A stretch of 64,000 nucleotides of DNA from Glandiceps talaboti (taxonomy: Eukaryota; Hemichordata; Enteropneusta; Spengelidae): NCBI RefSeq assembly GCF_964340395.1, contig NC_135565.1, forward strand, positions 3,955,642 to 4,019,641. Reading direction: 5' to 3'. Position 1 is the stretch's first letter, and the number at the start of each line of letters is the position of its first letter. This document shows, in pieces, positions 1 to 11,535 of this stretch. The notes under the pieces were generated by a model, which saw nothing but the letters and a program-made list of their open reading frames with translations, made no database searches and had not been told where the DNA came from. A program made the position numbers and the translations under genes.

Positions 1-235
1 CCTGTTGGCCAGTAATAAAAGTCGGGGTTATTGCTATAGAGACAGACTGGCGAACTGATAGAAATGCGACGCATGCAGAGAGAGACATACATACATACAT
101 ATATACATACATAGTAATGCATATGGAACTTGTAAGTCAGTCCGTATAAATAGATGTAAAATCCGACGTTTCGAATAAAAATTCTTTATCAAGGTATTTA
201 TCAGCAAGCTTCAGACATATTAGGTAAACACCTGA

Positions 236-331
236 TACATACATAGTATACATACATACATACATACATACATACATACATACATACATACATACGTACG
301 TACGTACGTACGTACAGACAGATAACTAGCC

Positions 332-391
<60 letters not shown>
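236..391. repeat. Compound microsatellite (ATAC)n-(GTAC)n-(ACAG)n
   Basis: Three abutting tetranucleotide arrays: ATAC units to about 294, GTAC units to about 316, then, after a short interruption, ACAG units to 391. Each array is nearly pure. A reading frame runs through it only because tetranucleotide repeats of this composition lack stops, so it is not treated as coding. Confidence 0.95.
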
Positions 392-392
<1 letters not shown>

Positions 393-1487
393 TAGGCATG
401 CCGCGACATAAACGGACTTGGACAATATACTTCTTTTTGACGTGTTTTTATTGCGTATTAAAATAAACAATGTCATGTGCTCAAATAATATTCGAAAATG
501 GTTCTATTGTGAAATGTAAAGAATTGATTTGGTTATTTTTGTATATACGCCATAAGGCTTTCTTCAATATTAATACAGTAACCCAATCGTTCTATTTATC
601 GTGAACCGTCTGCCACCGTTTCGTGCGAACCCTACAATCTTGAAATGTGATTAGAATTTCGATTTACGATGTATCCCTAATTTGTGTGGCGAGACAGAAA
701 ACATCGAAGTATCGTTATGAAGATGGCACGGCGCCAGAAATCATGCTGCTCTGAGACAAGAGACATGTGCGAAAATGGTGTAAACACTCCGTGGTTTCAG
801 GTTCACGTTTTGTGGGAATCTCTGTAAATGTGATTTTCTTTTGCTTCCGTTCGGATCTAGACTTTGACTTTTCCCATCCGTTTGCATCGAAATCGCTGAC
901 ATATTGTCGTCGATAAAAAACCGTCCATTTCCGAAGATTATTTGTCTTTCAGTGACCTTTTTATTTTACTCTTCTCATAAAAGTCTAATTTTCCCCCGGG
1001 TGACTAAGGTCAAGTCCCACTGTACGAGTATCACATTTCAGCCGTTCAGAAGATCCATACAACACGATCTACAAAAGTGCATCCTTAGGGAATGGCTTTC
1101 ATTAATATGAAAATACCAGAGTAATGTCAGATATTCGTTTTAAAAATTAATGCAGTCTTCTAAAATTTTCATGAACTGATCATGATGTGTTCAAGCATGA
1201 TGTGTTCAGATTTTCTGGAAATCCAGTTTGCTGCACACAACACGACTTTACGTGTAACCTTTCTTTGTTGAGGAACTGAGTTTTCAGTTTACTATTTAAA
1301 AGTTGACACAGACTAGGACTATTGTTGTTCGATCATGGAGTAGATTATATATATTATTTACACAATATATGGAGTGGTTCCTCTATTGTGCTGATATATA
1401 ATCACCCTATAATCAAGACAGTATAAACACTGGATCAAAATCTCAACTGTAAGTGCATCATAGAATATTCTTTCAATTCTAGAATTC
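392..1487. other. No feature recognised
   Basis: AT-rich unique sequence. The longest open frames are under 70 codons, with neither a recognisable product nor convincing paired splice sites. Probably intron or intergenic DNA. Confidence 0.5.
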
Positions 1488-1859
1488 AGGCCTAGGAAAA
1501 AATGTTTGGTTCCGGTTACCAGATCGACCCAACCCAGTTTTTCACGCCGACCAAAACATTCTTTTTTTACTTATTCGAGAAAAAAAAATAAAATCACTAA
1601 AACTGTGAAGTCTCGCAAGAAATAACGGATGCGGAAACTGACATCAACTTAAAAAGACAATATAAAACTGTTTTCCCAATCTGTAATGGCTGTACATCTG
1701 ATAGGAAGAAATAAACAACACAGAGACCATATGGAAAACAACGGAAAACATAACTACCTGAACTAGACACTCACATACGAAAAAAATATATATTATATAC
1801 ATTTTTTTTAATTTACCTACCCTACCTATTATAAAATTGAGCGTAATTTTTTTAGGCCT
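1488..1859 (+). mobile_element. MITE family copy A (non-autonomous DNA transposon)
   Basis: This copy is 372 bp and begins and ends with AGGCCT. The left end continues into the family terminal motif TTGGTTCCGGTTAC. At the right end the GTTCCG part of the inverted repeat is deleted, leaving an A/T run before AGGCCT. The interior, including the stretch around 1683-1780, is clearly shared with 29741-30112 and, reversed, with 54838-55145. It has no coding capacity, so it would rely on a transposase encoded elsewhere. The superfamily is not assignable by eye because no clean target-site duplication was found. Confidence 0.8.
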
Positions 1860-3048
1860 CATCAGAAATGTCACCCAACCCGTAGCAACCTAGAGACAAG
1901 CTTGTCATATTTACTATCCGTTGTTTTGGGGTAGTTTGAGATCTAACAGCAGTAGAGAGACCTCGACGAGTCTCTGGGTTAGCAGAACATACGCTTGGAT
2001 CTAATGTATGAATTTATAAAACAGTCTGTAGCTTTCACTTTAGGATACACATTGCAAAATCGTTACGTTGTCTGGAAAGTCAAACTTGAATCCATCTCAA
2101 AAAGCCGTGCAGAAAACTGAATCTGTCTACATCGATTCAAAATCTTAGGTTCCACTGTCTTTTTAATTGTATGTGTCTGGCAAATTTAAAATCTCAACTC
2201 CAAGGACGATTAGTATTTTCTTTAGAAAATCCATTAAAATAATCTCGTAACCAAGAACATTATTTCCTGCCTTTTTGGATAATGACGTTTCTAATCAGAA
2301 CTAAACATGTGAATATAGGTTTCCCTTGACGATATTTCCGATCCCTCATTAACGTTCTCTTTAACGGACAAGCCCTATATGATGACATATCCATCGTTCC
2401 TGTTTTCCGTTCTCGGGATAAAAATACCGTATATATATAGTTACAGTGTATATCGACAATGGATATGAACCTATTACGTACACTATCAATTGCATTGCTA
2501 TCATCTTTTATTTTCCCTTTTCGTTATCAAGGAAGCCATTATTCAACCACAGCCACTTCCCGGCTACTGTTTGTCTTGAAATGTCACATTCTTTCCGTGA
2601 CTGCTTCACATGTTGCGCCGAAAACGAATTGTCTATGCGTGGTCTTGAAGAACTAAAGCTACTAAACTAGTTCACCTCTATCATAACTACCATTTTGATT
2701 TTTTTTTTAATTTTCGCACCTGCGATCATTAAACTATATAGGGATGGGCCAAAACATAACAGAAATACAGGTATTTTTGTTGAAATTATTTTTGGCGGAG
2801 AAATTTGTTCAGTTTACTGTATTGATACAGTCGACATGCTTTTTTTGTCAAATAAAAGTGTAAATTCTGTACTTCAAAAGTCATATTTTTTTTCTTTCTA
2901 TCATATTTGAATATTTTTTTTTTTATAGATAAGTTCGCGAAGAAATTGAATGCTTTTGTTTGTACCTTCACTGACGTCACGGTCGAATGGAAAAAAAGAG
3001 CCTGTAGTTCCATCACTCAAATTTGTACTTTTCAACTCATCTTGTTTG
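1860..3048. other. No gene recognised
   Basis: AT-rich sequence with several poly-T runs near 2700-2925. Open frames of about 70 codons overlap on both strands without recognisable motifs. Nothing supportable was found. Confidence 0.5.
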
Positions 3049-3059
3049 ATGTTGTCGTT

Positions 3060-3128
<69 letters not shown>
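3049..3128. repeat. Trinucleotide array (GTC)n then (GTT)n
   Basis: About 13 GTC-type triplets switch abruptly to about 14 GTT-type triplets. On the minus strand this would read as poly-Asp then poly-Asn, but the surrounding frames carry no other protein-like signal, so a non-coding triplet repeat is the simpler reading. Confidence 0.9.
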
Positions 3129-3525
3129 CAATTTGTTTCTTTTTTATGACAAGTTCAGGTAAAAAGTATCCTTTGCTATTGTTGTTGATTCAAGTTTCCA
3201 TTTTTTCAGGAGAAAAGCATTCTGTTATTTGTTCGAATACGGCGTCACAGTCGAACACGTGGGAAAATTACAGCCTGCAGTCCAGTCACTTGATCGCCCA
3301 CGTCTAAACATGGGGGTTAATAAGTCACATCCGTCGTTGTAGAAAATGGGGGCGAAAGTACGAACAAACATACATCAATATCATCGATGACAAATGAAAG
3401 TCGGAATACGCAATAAAAATGAAGTAGGTCTCAACACAATGGTTATAAGTAGTACCTAAATACAGTGGGTAAAACAGACAACCGCGATCATCAAATTTCT
3501 TTCCTTTCACATGTCGGATTACCAG

Positions 3526-3598
3526 GGTCGTTCAATAAAACAGGCGGGAGACGGACTTTGTCGTCTTATACAAGTTTCATCAGACGACATGTGCAATC
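3526..3598 (+). CDS. Possible internal coding exon, unknown gene
   Basis: A 73-base open segment is preceded by a pyrimidine-rich acceptor ending in CAG at 3523-3525 and followed by a full GTGAGT donor at 3599. Read in phase 0 it encodes about 24 residues starting GRSIKQAGDG and containing two cysteines. The same frame runs back to an ATG at 3511, so a first exon starting there is the alternative. No family is recognised. It lies inside the presumed first intron of the minus-strand GTPase gene, so it would have to belong to a nested gene. Paired splice signals plus an open frame are the only support, and these occur by chance in a window this long. Confidence 0.2.
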
Positions 3599-3802
3599 GT
3601 GAGTTTCCAAGTATTATGGAAGTTCAATGTCATTGTGGCGATCTTAAACCTCATCTTAGTTTTTGTTTAATTTTATGTATTACTGATTTGTAGGTGTCTA
3701 ACTTTATCTACAATTTGGAGGCAAAATGCACAGCCTGGTATCACGTGATTTCGATTCAACAGCCAATGGCGTAAAGCTATAGCATTTATATATACGTACA
3801 AG

Positions 3803-4026
3803 ATGTACAAGTACCACAGCCAAGCAAGATACAGACCTATGTATACGTACATGTACAATTACCACAGGCTAGCAAGCCTACAGACCTATATATACTACAT
3901 GTGCAAGTACCACAGGCTAGCAAGCCTACAGACCTATGTATACTGCATGTACAAGTACCACAGGCTAGCAAGCCTACAGACCTATATATACTATATGTGC
4001 AAGTACCACAGGCTAGCAAGCCTACA

Positions 4027-4122
<96 letters not shown>

Positions 4123-4530
4123 ACATGTACAAGTACCACAGGCTAGCAAGCCTACAGACATATGTATACGTACATGTAAAAGTACCACAGGCTAGCAAGC
4201 CTATAGACCTATGTACATGTATACTGCATGTACAAGTACCACAGGCTAGCACGATACAGACCTATGTATACGTATATGTACAAGTACCACAGGCTAGCAA
4301 GCCTGCAGACCTGTGTATACATACATGTACAAGTACCACAGGCTAGCAAGCCTACAGACCTATGTATACTGCATGTACAAGTACCACAGGCTGGCAAGCC
4401 TATAGACCTATGTACATGTATACTGCATGTACAAGTACCACAGGCTGGCAAGCCTATAGACCTATGTACATGTATACATACACGTACAAGTACCACAGGC
4501 TAGCAAGCCTATAGACCTATGTATACTGCA
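3803..4530. repeat. Minisatellite, 13 units of about 47-54 bp, split by (AT)n
   Basis: Thirteen units share the core ACAAGTACCACAGGCTAGCA followed by AGCCTAYAGACCTATGTATA. Unit length varies because an extra ACATGTAT block appears in some copies. The core GGCTAGCAAGCC can form a 4-bp stem. Copy five runs directly into the (AT)n array at 4030-4120. Short frames reading as HRLASLQT-type peptides arise on both strands and are treated as repeat artefacts. Confidence 0.95.
4030..4120. repeat. (AT)n array inside a minisatellite unit
   Basis: About 45 pure AT dinucleotides expand exactly where neighbouring units read CTATATATACT, so the array probably grew in place from the short TATATATA of one unit rather than being inserted. 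Confidence 0.95.
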
Positions 4531-5622
4531 TCGTCCAATATAATGATAAGTAGCAGAAGTTGGATATAGTCCAGAGATTTGTAATGGTATGACTATCTCA
4601 AGTTAAGTAGTTTAAACGGTAGTTTAAGATAGTAAAAACCACAAACAGTGTCTAGGCTAAAGTGAATATATCTTGAGATATGAACCAACTACAATATTGT
4701 ACACTACATACCAATGACTAACAACAAAGTCATTTATATTACATCTAGCGCATTCGGAATAATTATAATCATTCATATTACGAAACTTCATATCATTCTT
4801 AACTCATTGTAATGTTTCAGGGAGAGAGGCTATCGCCAAAAAACTTTACAAGGGATTTGTAAGAGATACATTCTTCAAATCTTTACTCCAGTCGGCCAAA
4901 CCAGTCTAGATATTTGTCACTCACTAGAGATTTTCGGATGACTACCAGGATGAGGCTTGCAATATGTCCTGGTTGGATTTATTGCTGACGGAACCCTATC
5001 ATGCATTTCCCGCCAAAATTATTACTCTTCAAGTTCAAGCAAATCTTGTTAATTCGGTGTAAGGCTCACATCCATTTTATGTTAGACGGATGTAGAGATA
5101 TATTTATTAACATATTTCTTTTATCAAAAGAATTATTTTTATACAAAAAATTGATAATTTTTACAGGAAAAAAATTACATATGAAACACACGAACAAATA
5201 GTATTAGTCTAAGAGTTCCCATAATCTGTTAATGTATGTATGCGAAGGGGGGGGGAGGTACCCCATTTGACCAGTTTGAGTAGTTTAGTGTCCGCTAAAA
5301 ATACAAGTTTTAAAAGCCAATATATACACGTAAGTTTCTAAATAAATCGTTTGTGTTAACAAGATAAACAGTTTATTATTTTGTCGAATCATTAGCTAAA
5401 TATACATAGACTGAAAAGTAACAGTCATGTGGCGTAATCATACCATAATGATACGATTCTGTGATTTTTTACTCAAATTGCTTAAAGTTTGAGTAATGTT
5501 GATTATAGCGAGCACCGTATTGTGTTTTTTATGCCTTTGATGATGACCATACATGCATTACACCAGGAATTATTCTGTTGACCCATACCTCATACCCGTT
5601 ACATTGTTTTCTATTTCTACAG
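4531..5622. other. No feature recognised
   Basis: AT-rich unique sequence with one G9 run near 5248. No protein-like frame was found. Confidence 0.5.
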
Positions 5623-6058
5623 CGCAGACGACACTGCACCGACGCTTTGTTTGCCGCCAATGTATGATGTTTGCGATTTGTTGAAAGAAAGTCTCAAGTG
5701 TTTACCGAATTCAACATGTATCGTAGACGTTTTCCCTTTCACCGACATCACACAGCGCCAGCACGAAATATATTTGTTATGTCCGAATGACCGTTTACAT
5801 TTTGGCACCAATACCATAGGTGATATATCGCCTCTCGGTTTACAAGAACATAGAGTAGGGCTACTGAATTACGCGATATGTCTCTGTCAGCAACATTTAA
5901 CATCAATCGGTCGAGCAAATCGCGATTGCAAATCATTCGTACAGAACGACAACACATTGTGTCAAAATAACCACCTTGTTTTTGAAAGATGTCAAACACA
6001 ACCAGCCCATCAAACAATATTAAAACAAAATATATTGCATAAAACGAACCAAATATAA
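5623..6058 (+). CDS. Possible 3'-terminal coding exon, cysteine-containing, unknown
   Basis: A pyrimidine-rich acceptor (TTTCTATTTCTACAG) ends at 5622. After one leftover base, the frame stays open for 144 codons to TAA at 6056-6058. The predicted peptide contains about ten cysteines spaced mainly through its first two thirds, for example TLCLPPMYDVCDLL near its start and ERCQTQ near its end, which would suit a secreted or extracellular domain. No family is recognised and no signal peptide is expected in a last exon. The same DNA is also open on the minus strand in two frames, including 122 codons at 5748-6116, so the frame choice rests mostly on the acceptor. No close polyadenylation signal follows. 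It may be a chance open stretch. Confidence 0.33.
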
Positions 6059-6497
6059 CAAAATTCTTAGTTTGAGTGTTATTTATTGCTGTTGAGGCGG
6101 AGCTCGAGCCACCCATCTAATTACCACGGTCAATGTACATCAATCTCCGATGTTTTCTGTCGAGAATGCACTATTTCTCACACGTCGTCTTCAAAGCGTA
6201 CCGTCTCAAGATCGATATGAAAGTCTATATCTATTTTGCTAATATGAAATTAATCGCAAACCGGAAAACTTTTTTCGCTTTCGTTTATATAGTTATGCAT
6301 GAAGTTATGCATGGCCCCCTTTCTCTAGCCTCATTGAAAAGCGACTAATTGTCTAGATTTCTGAAATCACTGTTTGTATCTACTCCTTGGATTCATCGTA
6401 TGTACCAGTTATTCGATCAGTTTTGGTTTTGCTCGTCTTTACTCTATCAGAACTCCCCGGCTAAATCTGCCGGTCATTAAATATCATAAATACGTAC

Positions 6498-6627
6498 CTG
6501 ATTTTCCAACTGCTGTACGGCCAAATACCACTAACTTGGCCTCGCACGTTTTACCATTTGTCGTTGTGGGTAACTTCGTCGCGTTCATCATGTCTCCAGT
6601 ATTGTTGTTATCTTTGAATCTTCCCAT
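6498..6627 (-). CDS. First coding exon of a RERG/RASL-like Ras-family small GTPase (partial)
   Basis: The exon starts at ATG 6627 and encodes 43 residues. A polar N-terminal tail of about 30 residues (MGRFKDNNNTG...) leads into beta-strand 1 and the P-loop, AKLVVFGRTAVGKS (residues 30-43). This is the GxxxxGK[S/T] nucleotide-binding motif of Ras GTPases, which bind the phosphates of GTP/GDP and Mg2+. Arg after the first Gly of the loop, FGR rather than Ras VGA, is typical of the RERG/RASL12 group. The exon ends in CAG followed by a GTACGT donor at 6497, leaving one G for the next codon; GCN (Ala) would restore the usual GKSA. Switch regions, DTAG, NKxD and the C-terminus are missing and must lie in exons to the left. 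None was found between 1 and 6497, so they may be beyond the window. An in-frame GTG at 6684 is open but is not the preferred start. The exact family member is an inference. Confidence 0.82.
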
Positions 6628-7150
6628 TAGGCTAGTCGACCAAAACTCTCCAAGTAGAAGTGGGTAGTTGTAAAAAAAAACCACAACAAAGACTGATACG
6701 AGACTTCTGAGTTAATCCGCGGGGACTATGATTGTTTGTACCGAAACTCTCAAAAATAACCTCCGTTTCACCTCGTCCTGATTCGCTGTTAATCCGTGGT
6801 TTCGTTGCACCCTGATTGTCCCGTTTGAGAATTATTGGTAAATGGTACTCGTTGATAGCTTGTAAGCAGTGACCTTTGATTTTGGGGTCACGACGAAATA
6901 ATGGAGGCTGGTGTTCCTTCCGCAAGCTAAGATGTGTTTACGAAGTTCCCAATCAATAGGATGAAACGACCCAGACGTGTTGCCCTGTATATGAAATCAA
7001 TCAGCTGTGAACGACGTGGGTTTTGCACTCCCGATGATCAACTCATAGATCACGTGATACTACTGCAAAAGACAATGAGAAATAGGGATATATGAGAACA
7101 CACAAAAGTAAGACGTTGACGCAAAATTCCGGGATGTGTAGACAGAAAAG
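6628..7150 (-). promoter_or_regulatory. Presumed 5'UTR/promoter side of the GTPase gene
   Basis: This stretch lies upstream of the GTPase start and is less AT-rich, with more CpG, than the flanking DNA. I see no TATA box at a convincing position and cannot place a transcription start. The assignment rests on position only. Confidence 0.3.
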
Positions 7151-8380
7151 ACAACACTCCCGCCAGCTTTGGTCATGGCAATACAATGTTTGTGCCCTTC
7201 ACATGTAGGCGGTTGGTTGGTGTATTGTCAATGAACGCGATTAGTTCGCCTTCAAATTGCACAGACTAGGGTCACACGTTAACATCTGATCAAGCTCGTT
7301 AGTCTTTTTGTGAACCAAAAGAGCTATCAATTCGTAATCAAATAGTACACCACCAAACAAGTGGTCCGACGACGGCACGTGACCGGATTCCAAATTCTAC
7401 TGATGGTAATAGATACCATGTAGACTTTATTTTATAAATGAAAATTATCGCCGTAAATTTAACCAAAAATTTTGGCATTAGTGTTCAAATACCGATCATG
7501 TGTATCTTTTTGGTCTAAAATGAATTCAAAAATTGCAAAAAACATTTGGAGAGTAATTTCTAATCGTGGTAGTTTTGTTTACATATGACAGCTATTTAGG
7601 AAGATCACGTGACATCATTCGACCAGTAGTTTGCCTTCGACGGTTTTCAGGTTTTTTTACTGTAATGACGCCTGTTTCAATTTTTATCGTGAAAAACATG
7701 ATGACAAAACAGAGTACAATTTAACAACGTCAAGATAAATAAAACTGATTTGAAATGTCGTCAAAATGTCAGACAGACCGAAATATCGTCAGTCGTCTGC
7801 CATATACAAATCACTGCTAGAAGGAATCTGTTCACCTACTCTAAGGGTTTTTTGGAAAATTTTGATCTGATAAAATATTACATCGTTCCTTAGTGGATTT
7901 TTGGGGATTGGTGCATTTCTCGATACACCTTCTTAAATATACATGATAGAAATGGTGTCTTATGTCGTGGAAGTGCAACAGTTTATTTTCACAATTAATC
8001 ACACCGATCATCTCTTGGGTAACTTTACATTCCACCGTTCATTGTCTTTTTACATGTTCTGCTCAAAATGGTGAAATTTCACCCTTTTTTTCAATTAAGT
8101 CTAGGTTATAACAAAAAAAATGATTATTGTACTTTTAATTTTGATAACTGACATCACCTATATTATTATTATCATGCAATGAATATTCATGAAACGTTTT
8201 GTTTAATGGGGTGAACATTTGGCAGGCAAGTGATAAGAATTCTTTAAATAGTTCAATAGATGCCACATATCTAGAGCAAATACTAAAGATTATAATATTC
8301 AGCACAAAGTATTTAAAGTCCGATTCACGTCAGACGTGGATTAAAATTTGTGGGTGTGAAAATGACTGTCTGTCTCCTGA
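7151..8380. other. No gene recognised
   Basis: AT-rich unique sequence. A 64-codon minus-strand frame at 7841-8035 is open but lacks recognisable motifs or strong splice sites. Confidence 0.5.
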
Positions 8381-8412
8381 GCTAAAGCTGGTCTTATCGC
8401 TCTAGTACTGCT

Positions 8413-8470
8413 CCACTGACAAAACCGTCAGTGGTAATCAGAGACCACGAGATTCAAACATTCGTTTTCA
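8413..8470 (-). mobile_element. Possible SINE remnant with 8-bp hairpin
   Basis: On the minus strand, GTTTGAATC near 8450-8460 differs by one base from the tRNA B-box core GTTCGAATC. It is followed by a perfect 8-bp stem, CCACTGAC/GTCAGTGG, at 8413-8434 with a 6-base loop. No convincing A box was found upstream, so only a decayed tRNA-derived SINE is suggested. It sits just before the 44-bp minisatellite. Confidence 0.25.
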
Positions 8471-8610
8471 CCTGAATACTACTATCTTGAAAGGTTATCA
8501 AGTCCGCGTCGTTGACTAAAATTCGGCATTGATCTCTCTAATGTGCTACCCCATTTAAGTCTATAGGCTATTCATGGTTTTGAATCTGAGGAAATCCGTT
8601 ACCAAATCTC

Positions 8611-9254
8611 CAGATTCATAGCCACTGGTAGCAGCTAGACTACTACCCCCTCAACAGATTCATAGCCACTAGTAGCCGCTAGACTACTACCCCCTCAACA
8701 GATTCATAGCCACTAGTAGCCGCTAGACTACTACCCCCTCAACAGATTCATAGCCACTGGTAGCCGCTAGACTACTACCCCCTCAACAGATTCATAGCCA
8801 CTAGTAGCCGCTAGACTACTACCCCCTCAACAGATTCATAGCCACTGGTAGCCGCTAGACTACTACCCCCTCAACAGATTCATAGCCACTGGTAGCCGCT
8901 AGACTACTACCCCCTCAACAGATTCATAGCCACTGGTAGCAGCTACCCCCTCAACAGATTCATAGCCACTGGTAGCCGCTAGACTACTACCCCCTCAACA
9001 GATTCATAGCCACTAGTAGCCGCTAGACTACTACCCCCTCAACAGATTCATAGCCACTAGTAGCCGCTAGACTACTACCCCCTCAACAGATTCATAGCCA
9101 CTGGTAGCAGCTAGACTACTACCCCCTCAACAGATTCATAGCCACTGGTAGCAGCTACCCCCTCAACAGATTCATAGCCACTGGTAGCAGCTAGACTACT
9201 ACCCCCTCAACAGATTCATAGCCACTGGTAGCCGCTAGACTACTACCCCCTCAA
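8611..9254. repeat. Minisatellite, 15 units of 44 bp (two of 36 bp)
   Basis: Fifteen head-to-tail copies of a 44-bp unit beginning CAGATTCATAGCCACTRGTA. Two copies share the same 8-bp internal deletion and are 36 bp long; 13 x 44 + 2 x 36 accounts exactly for the 644-bp span. Variation is almost confined to two positions (A/G in CACTRGTAG and C/A in AGCMGC), so the array is highly homogenised. In units with the A variant, TAGTAG and CTACTA can pair as a 6-bp stem. Confidence 0.97.
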
Positions 9255-10150
9255 CTTGTCAAAACTTATAGATATACAAGTGTAAAGTATGCATGCCAAG
9301 GCTTTATATTGGACACTTTCTGATGTATTTGGGGTTGTCATTTTCTTACACTTTTTTTGATAATTTGCTGATACAATGCAACATTTCAAAAACCTTTGAT
9401 AACAATTATTGATTTACAGTATTTTCATTTTATAAAGCTATACACAAAACTTTAAGATTATGAAGTAAAATTTATCACATTTGCTAAGAACATAAAAACC
9501 CCAAATAAATCCGAAGGTGTTGATGATCTTCTTATGCCGTTTCAAACTGTTAGTGTCTTTGATAGCATAGTACAGGTTTCCGTTTCATCGACATTTTACA
9601 TGTAGTACACGTACAGTAAAACTAATATCATCGAATTTGTTTATGTAAAACGTGCATCATTTCCCCCTTCAATGCCCGGGTTTACGTTCTACCAATACCG
9701 CAAAATATGCTCCATTAAGTTGGGTAGTGTTATCTTGTAATATGCAACATAAATGCCCTTACACCACCTACAAACACAGACAAACAAACAAACAAACGAA
9801 CAAACAAACAAAAAAGTACACACCCAGCTTATGTCCCTTTCAAATCTATACAACTTAGTCTTTCACTTATCAGTAATATTACAAAGTGAGGTATTTTGAG
9901 GTCATTATTCACTATTCAGATAAGAGAACAACATAACACTATTGACTAGTACAAAAGAAGTCTTGTTATCGATACATACTGATATAGGAGACTATATAAC
10001 ACATGTCGAGGAAAGGTGCCATTGCGATAACGAAGTGAAGACAAGACCATGTAAGGTATGATCAGACGAAACGATACTTGGCACGATCAGAAAATCAAAG
10101 ACGTAAAAAGGGTTATTGCAAGATACGGAAGGAAACCTTTACTCGACATT
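9255..10150. other. Unique AT-rich DNA with a short (CAAA)n
   Basis: No gene is supported. A short CAAA array with one CGAA interruption lies at about 9778-9812. Confidence 0.5.
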
Positions 10151-10243
10151 GTGTTAGAAGAGCCTTTGGCTCAACAATTTATCGAGTTTAAATAAAGTCA
10201 AACAAACAAACAAACAAACAAACAAACAAACAAACAAACAAAG
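10151..10243 (+). mobile_element. Retroposon 3' end with (CAAA)n tail
   Basis: A small hairpin, GAGCC-TTT-GGCTC (10160-10172), is followed by an AT-rich spacer, AATAAAG at 10190, and then about eleven CAAA units. A terminal hairpin, an AATAAA-like motif and a short simple-repeat tail are the usual 3' ends of RTE/CR1-type LINEs and their SINEs. The upstream body was not recognised, so this is probably a 5'-truncated insertion. Confidence 0.45.
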
Positions 10244-10831
10244 CAAAGAGCAACCCAACATCGATGAAATAAGTGATGACAAGACGAGACAAAGCAAAGA
10301 TAAAGCATTGTATTGCAAAGAATAAAAGATCATTAAATAATTCAAGTTAGACGCCGACAGAATTGACGTATACGTAAAATATATTGTAATCACAGATTAC
10401 ATCGACAAAAGTGATATGAAATACCATCATATCAAAGATTACACACAAACTAGTAATATGATAATTATTACAAAAATACGCAAATATTAGACTATGACAT
10501 TAAGTACACGATATCGAGAACACACAGGGAAAGGAGTTGGGGATGGATTTAGGGGTGTCGTTGGAGTACTTGAGTGGAAATGATGGAAACATGCCAAGGA
10601 TTTGCCAAATGGAGGAATTATGTTAAGGATTTGAAGGTATAAGGGAAAGTAACGGTCGTACACCTAGGAATACTGTTTTACAGCGATCATTCAACTCACA
10701 ATAATACGTCTGGTTCCCGTCAGTGCAAGATGATACGTCTAGTATCTGTCAGTCGCTGCTGGAAATACGAAGAATGAGAAATCCACAGTGAAGTATCAAT
10801 ATTTAATCAATAATTTTCTTGCGTAAACCAT

Positions 10832-10904
10832 AATACTGACAGCTGTTAATACTGACAGCTGATTGGTTGACCATAATACTGACAGCTGATTGGTTGACCA
10901 TAAC
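10832..10904. repeat. Short tandem repeat, 27-bp unit, about 2.7 copies
   Basis: The unit AATACTGACAGCTG with ATTGGTTGACCAT is repeated. The first copy lacks its second half. Both CAGCTG and TGGTTGACCA are themselves palindromic or nearly so. Confidence 0.85.
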
Positions 10905-11134
10905 CACCTCCACATCGTGAATAACAGGAAAAGGTGAATCAAAACATTTTACCGTCAAAGCGGGCGCTGTAAAACTGTAATTTATAGTACTGTGTTCCTT
11001 ATATATGTTTTTCACAACCTGTTGTTTACAAGTTTTGCTATCACTGAGTACAAACTGATCAACGATGTCAAATGTTCCTGATTTTTTTAACCGTATGAAT
11101 TAGACTTCTGAGTCCAAACTGACCAGGCTAATTG

Positions 11135-11535
11135 TCTGACTGACTGACTGACTGACTGTCTGACTGACTGACTGACTGATGACTGACTAACTCACTAACC
11201 AGGCTGACTGGCTGACTGGCTGACTGACTGACTGACTGACTGTCTGGCTGACTGACTGACTGACTGACTGACTGACTGACTGACTGACTGACTGACTGAC
11301 TGACTGACTGACTGACTGACTGACTGACTGACTGACTGACTGACTGACTGACCGACCGACCGACCGACCGACCGACCGACCGACCGACCGACCGACCGAC
11401 CGACCGACCGACCGACCGACCGACCGACCGAATGAATGAATGAATGAATGAATGAATGAATGAATGAATGAATAAATACATAAATGAATGAATGAATGAA
11501 TGGATGGATGGATGAATGAATGAATGAATGAATGA
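11135..11535. repeat. Compound tetranucleotide array CTGA - CCGA - AATG
   Basis: A roughly 400-bp chain: CTGA units, imperfect at first and pure from about 11230 to 11350; then about 20 CCGA units to 11430; then AATG units with a GATG patch to about 11535. The boundaries are sharp. Serine-rich minus-strand frames of 114-118 codons result from the repeat and are not annotated as genes. Confidence 0.97.

Noticed and set aside
2901-3131. Poly-Asn/poly-Asp protein on the minus strand
   Set aside because: Depends entirely on the GTC/GTT triplet array. The flanks are AT-rich and not protein-like.
5748-6116. 122-codon minus-strand frame opposite the 5623-6058 candidate exon
   Set aside because: No consensus donor or recognisable motif. 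It shares the same open DNA, and the plus strand has the better acceptor, though this is not decisive.
8611-9254. CRISPR-like array
   Set aside because: The units are contiguous direct repeats without unique spacers in eukaryotic DNA. It is a minisatellite. The same applies to 23577-24272.
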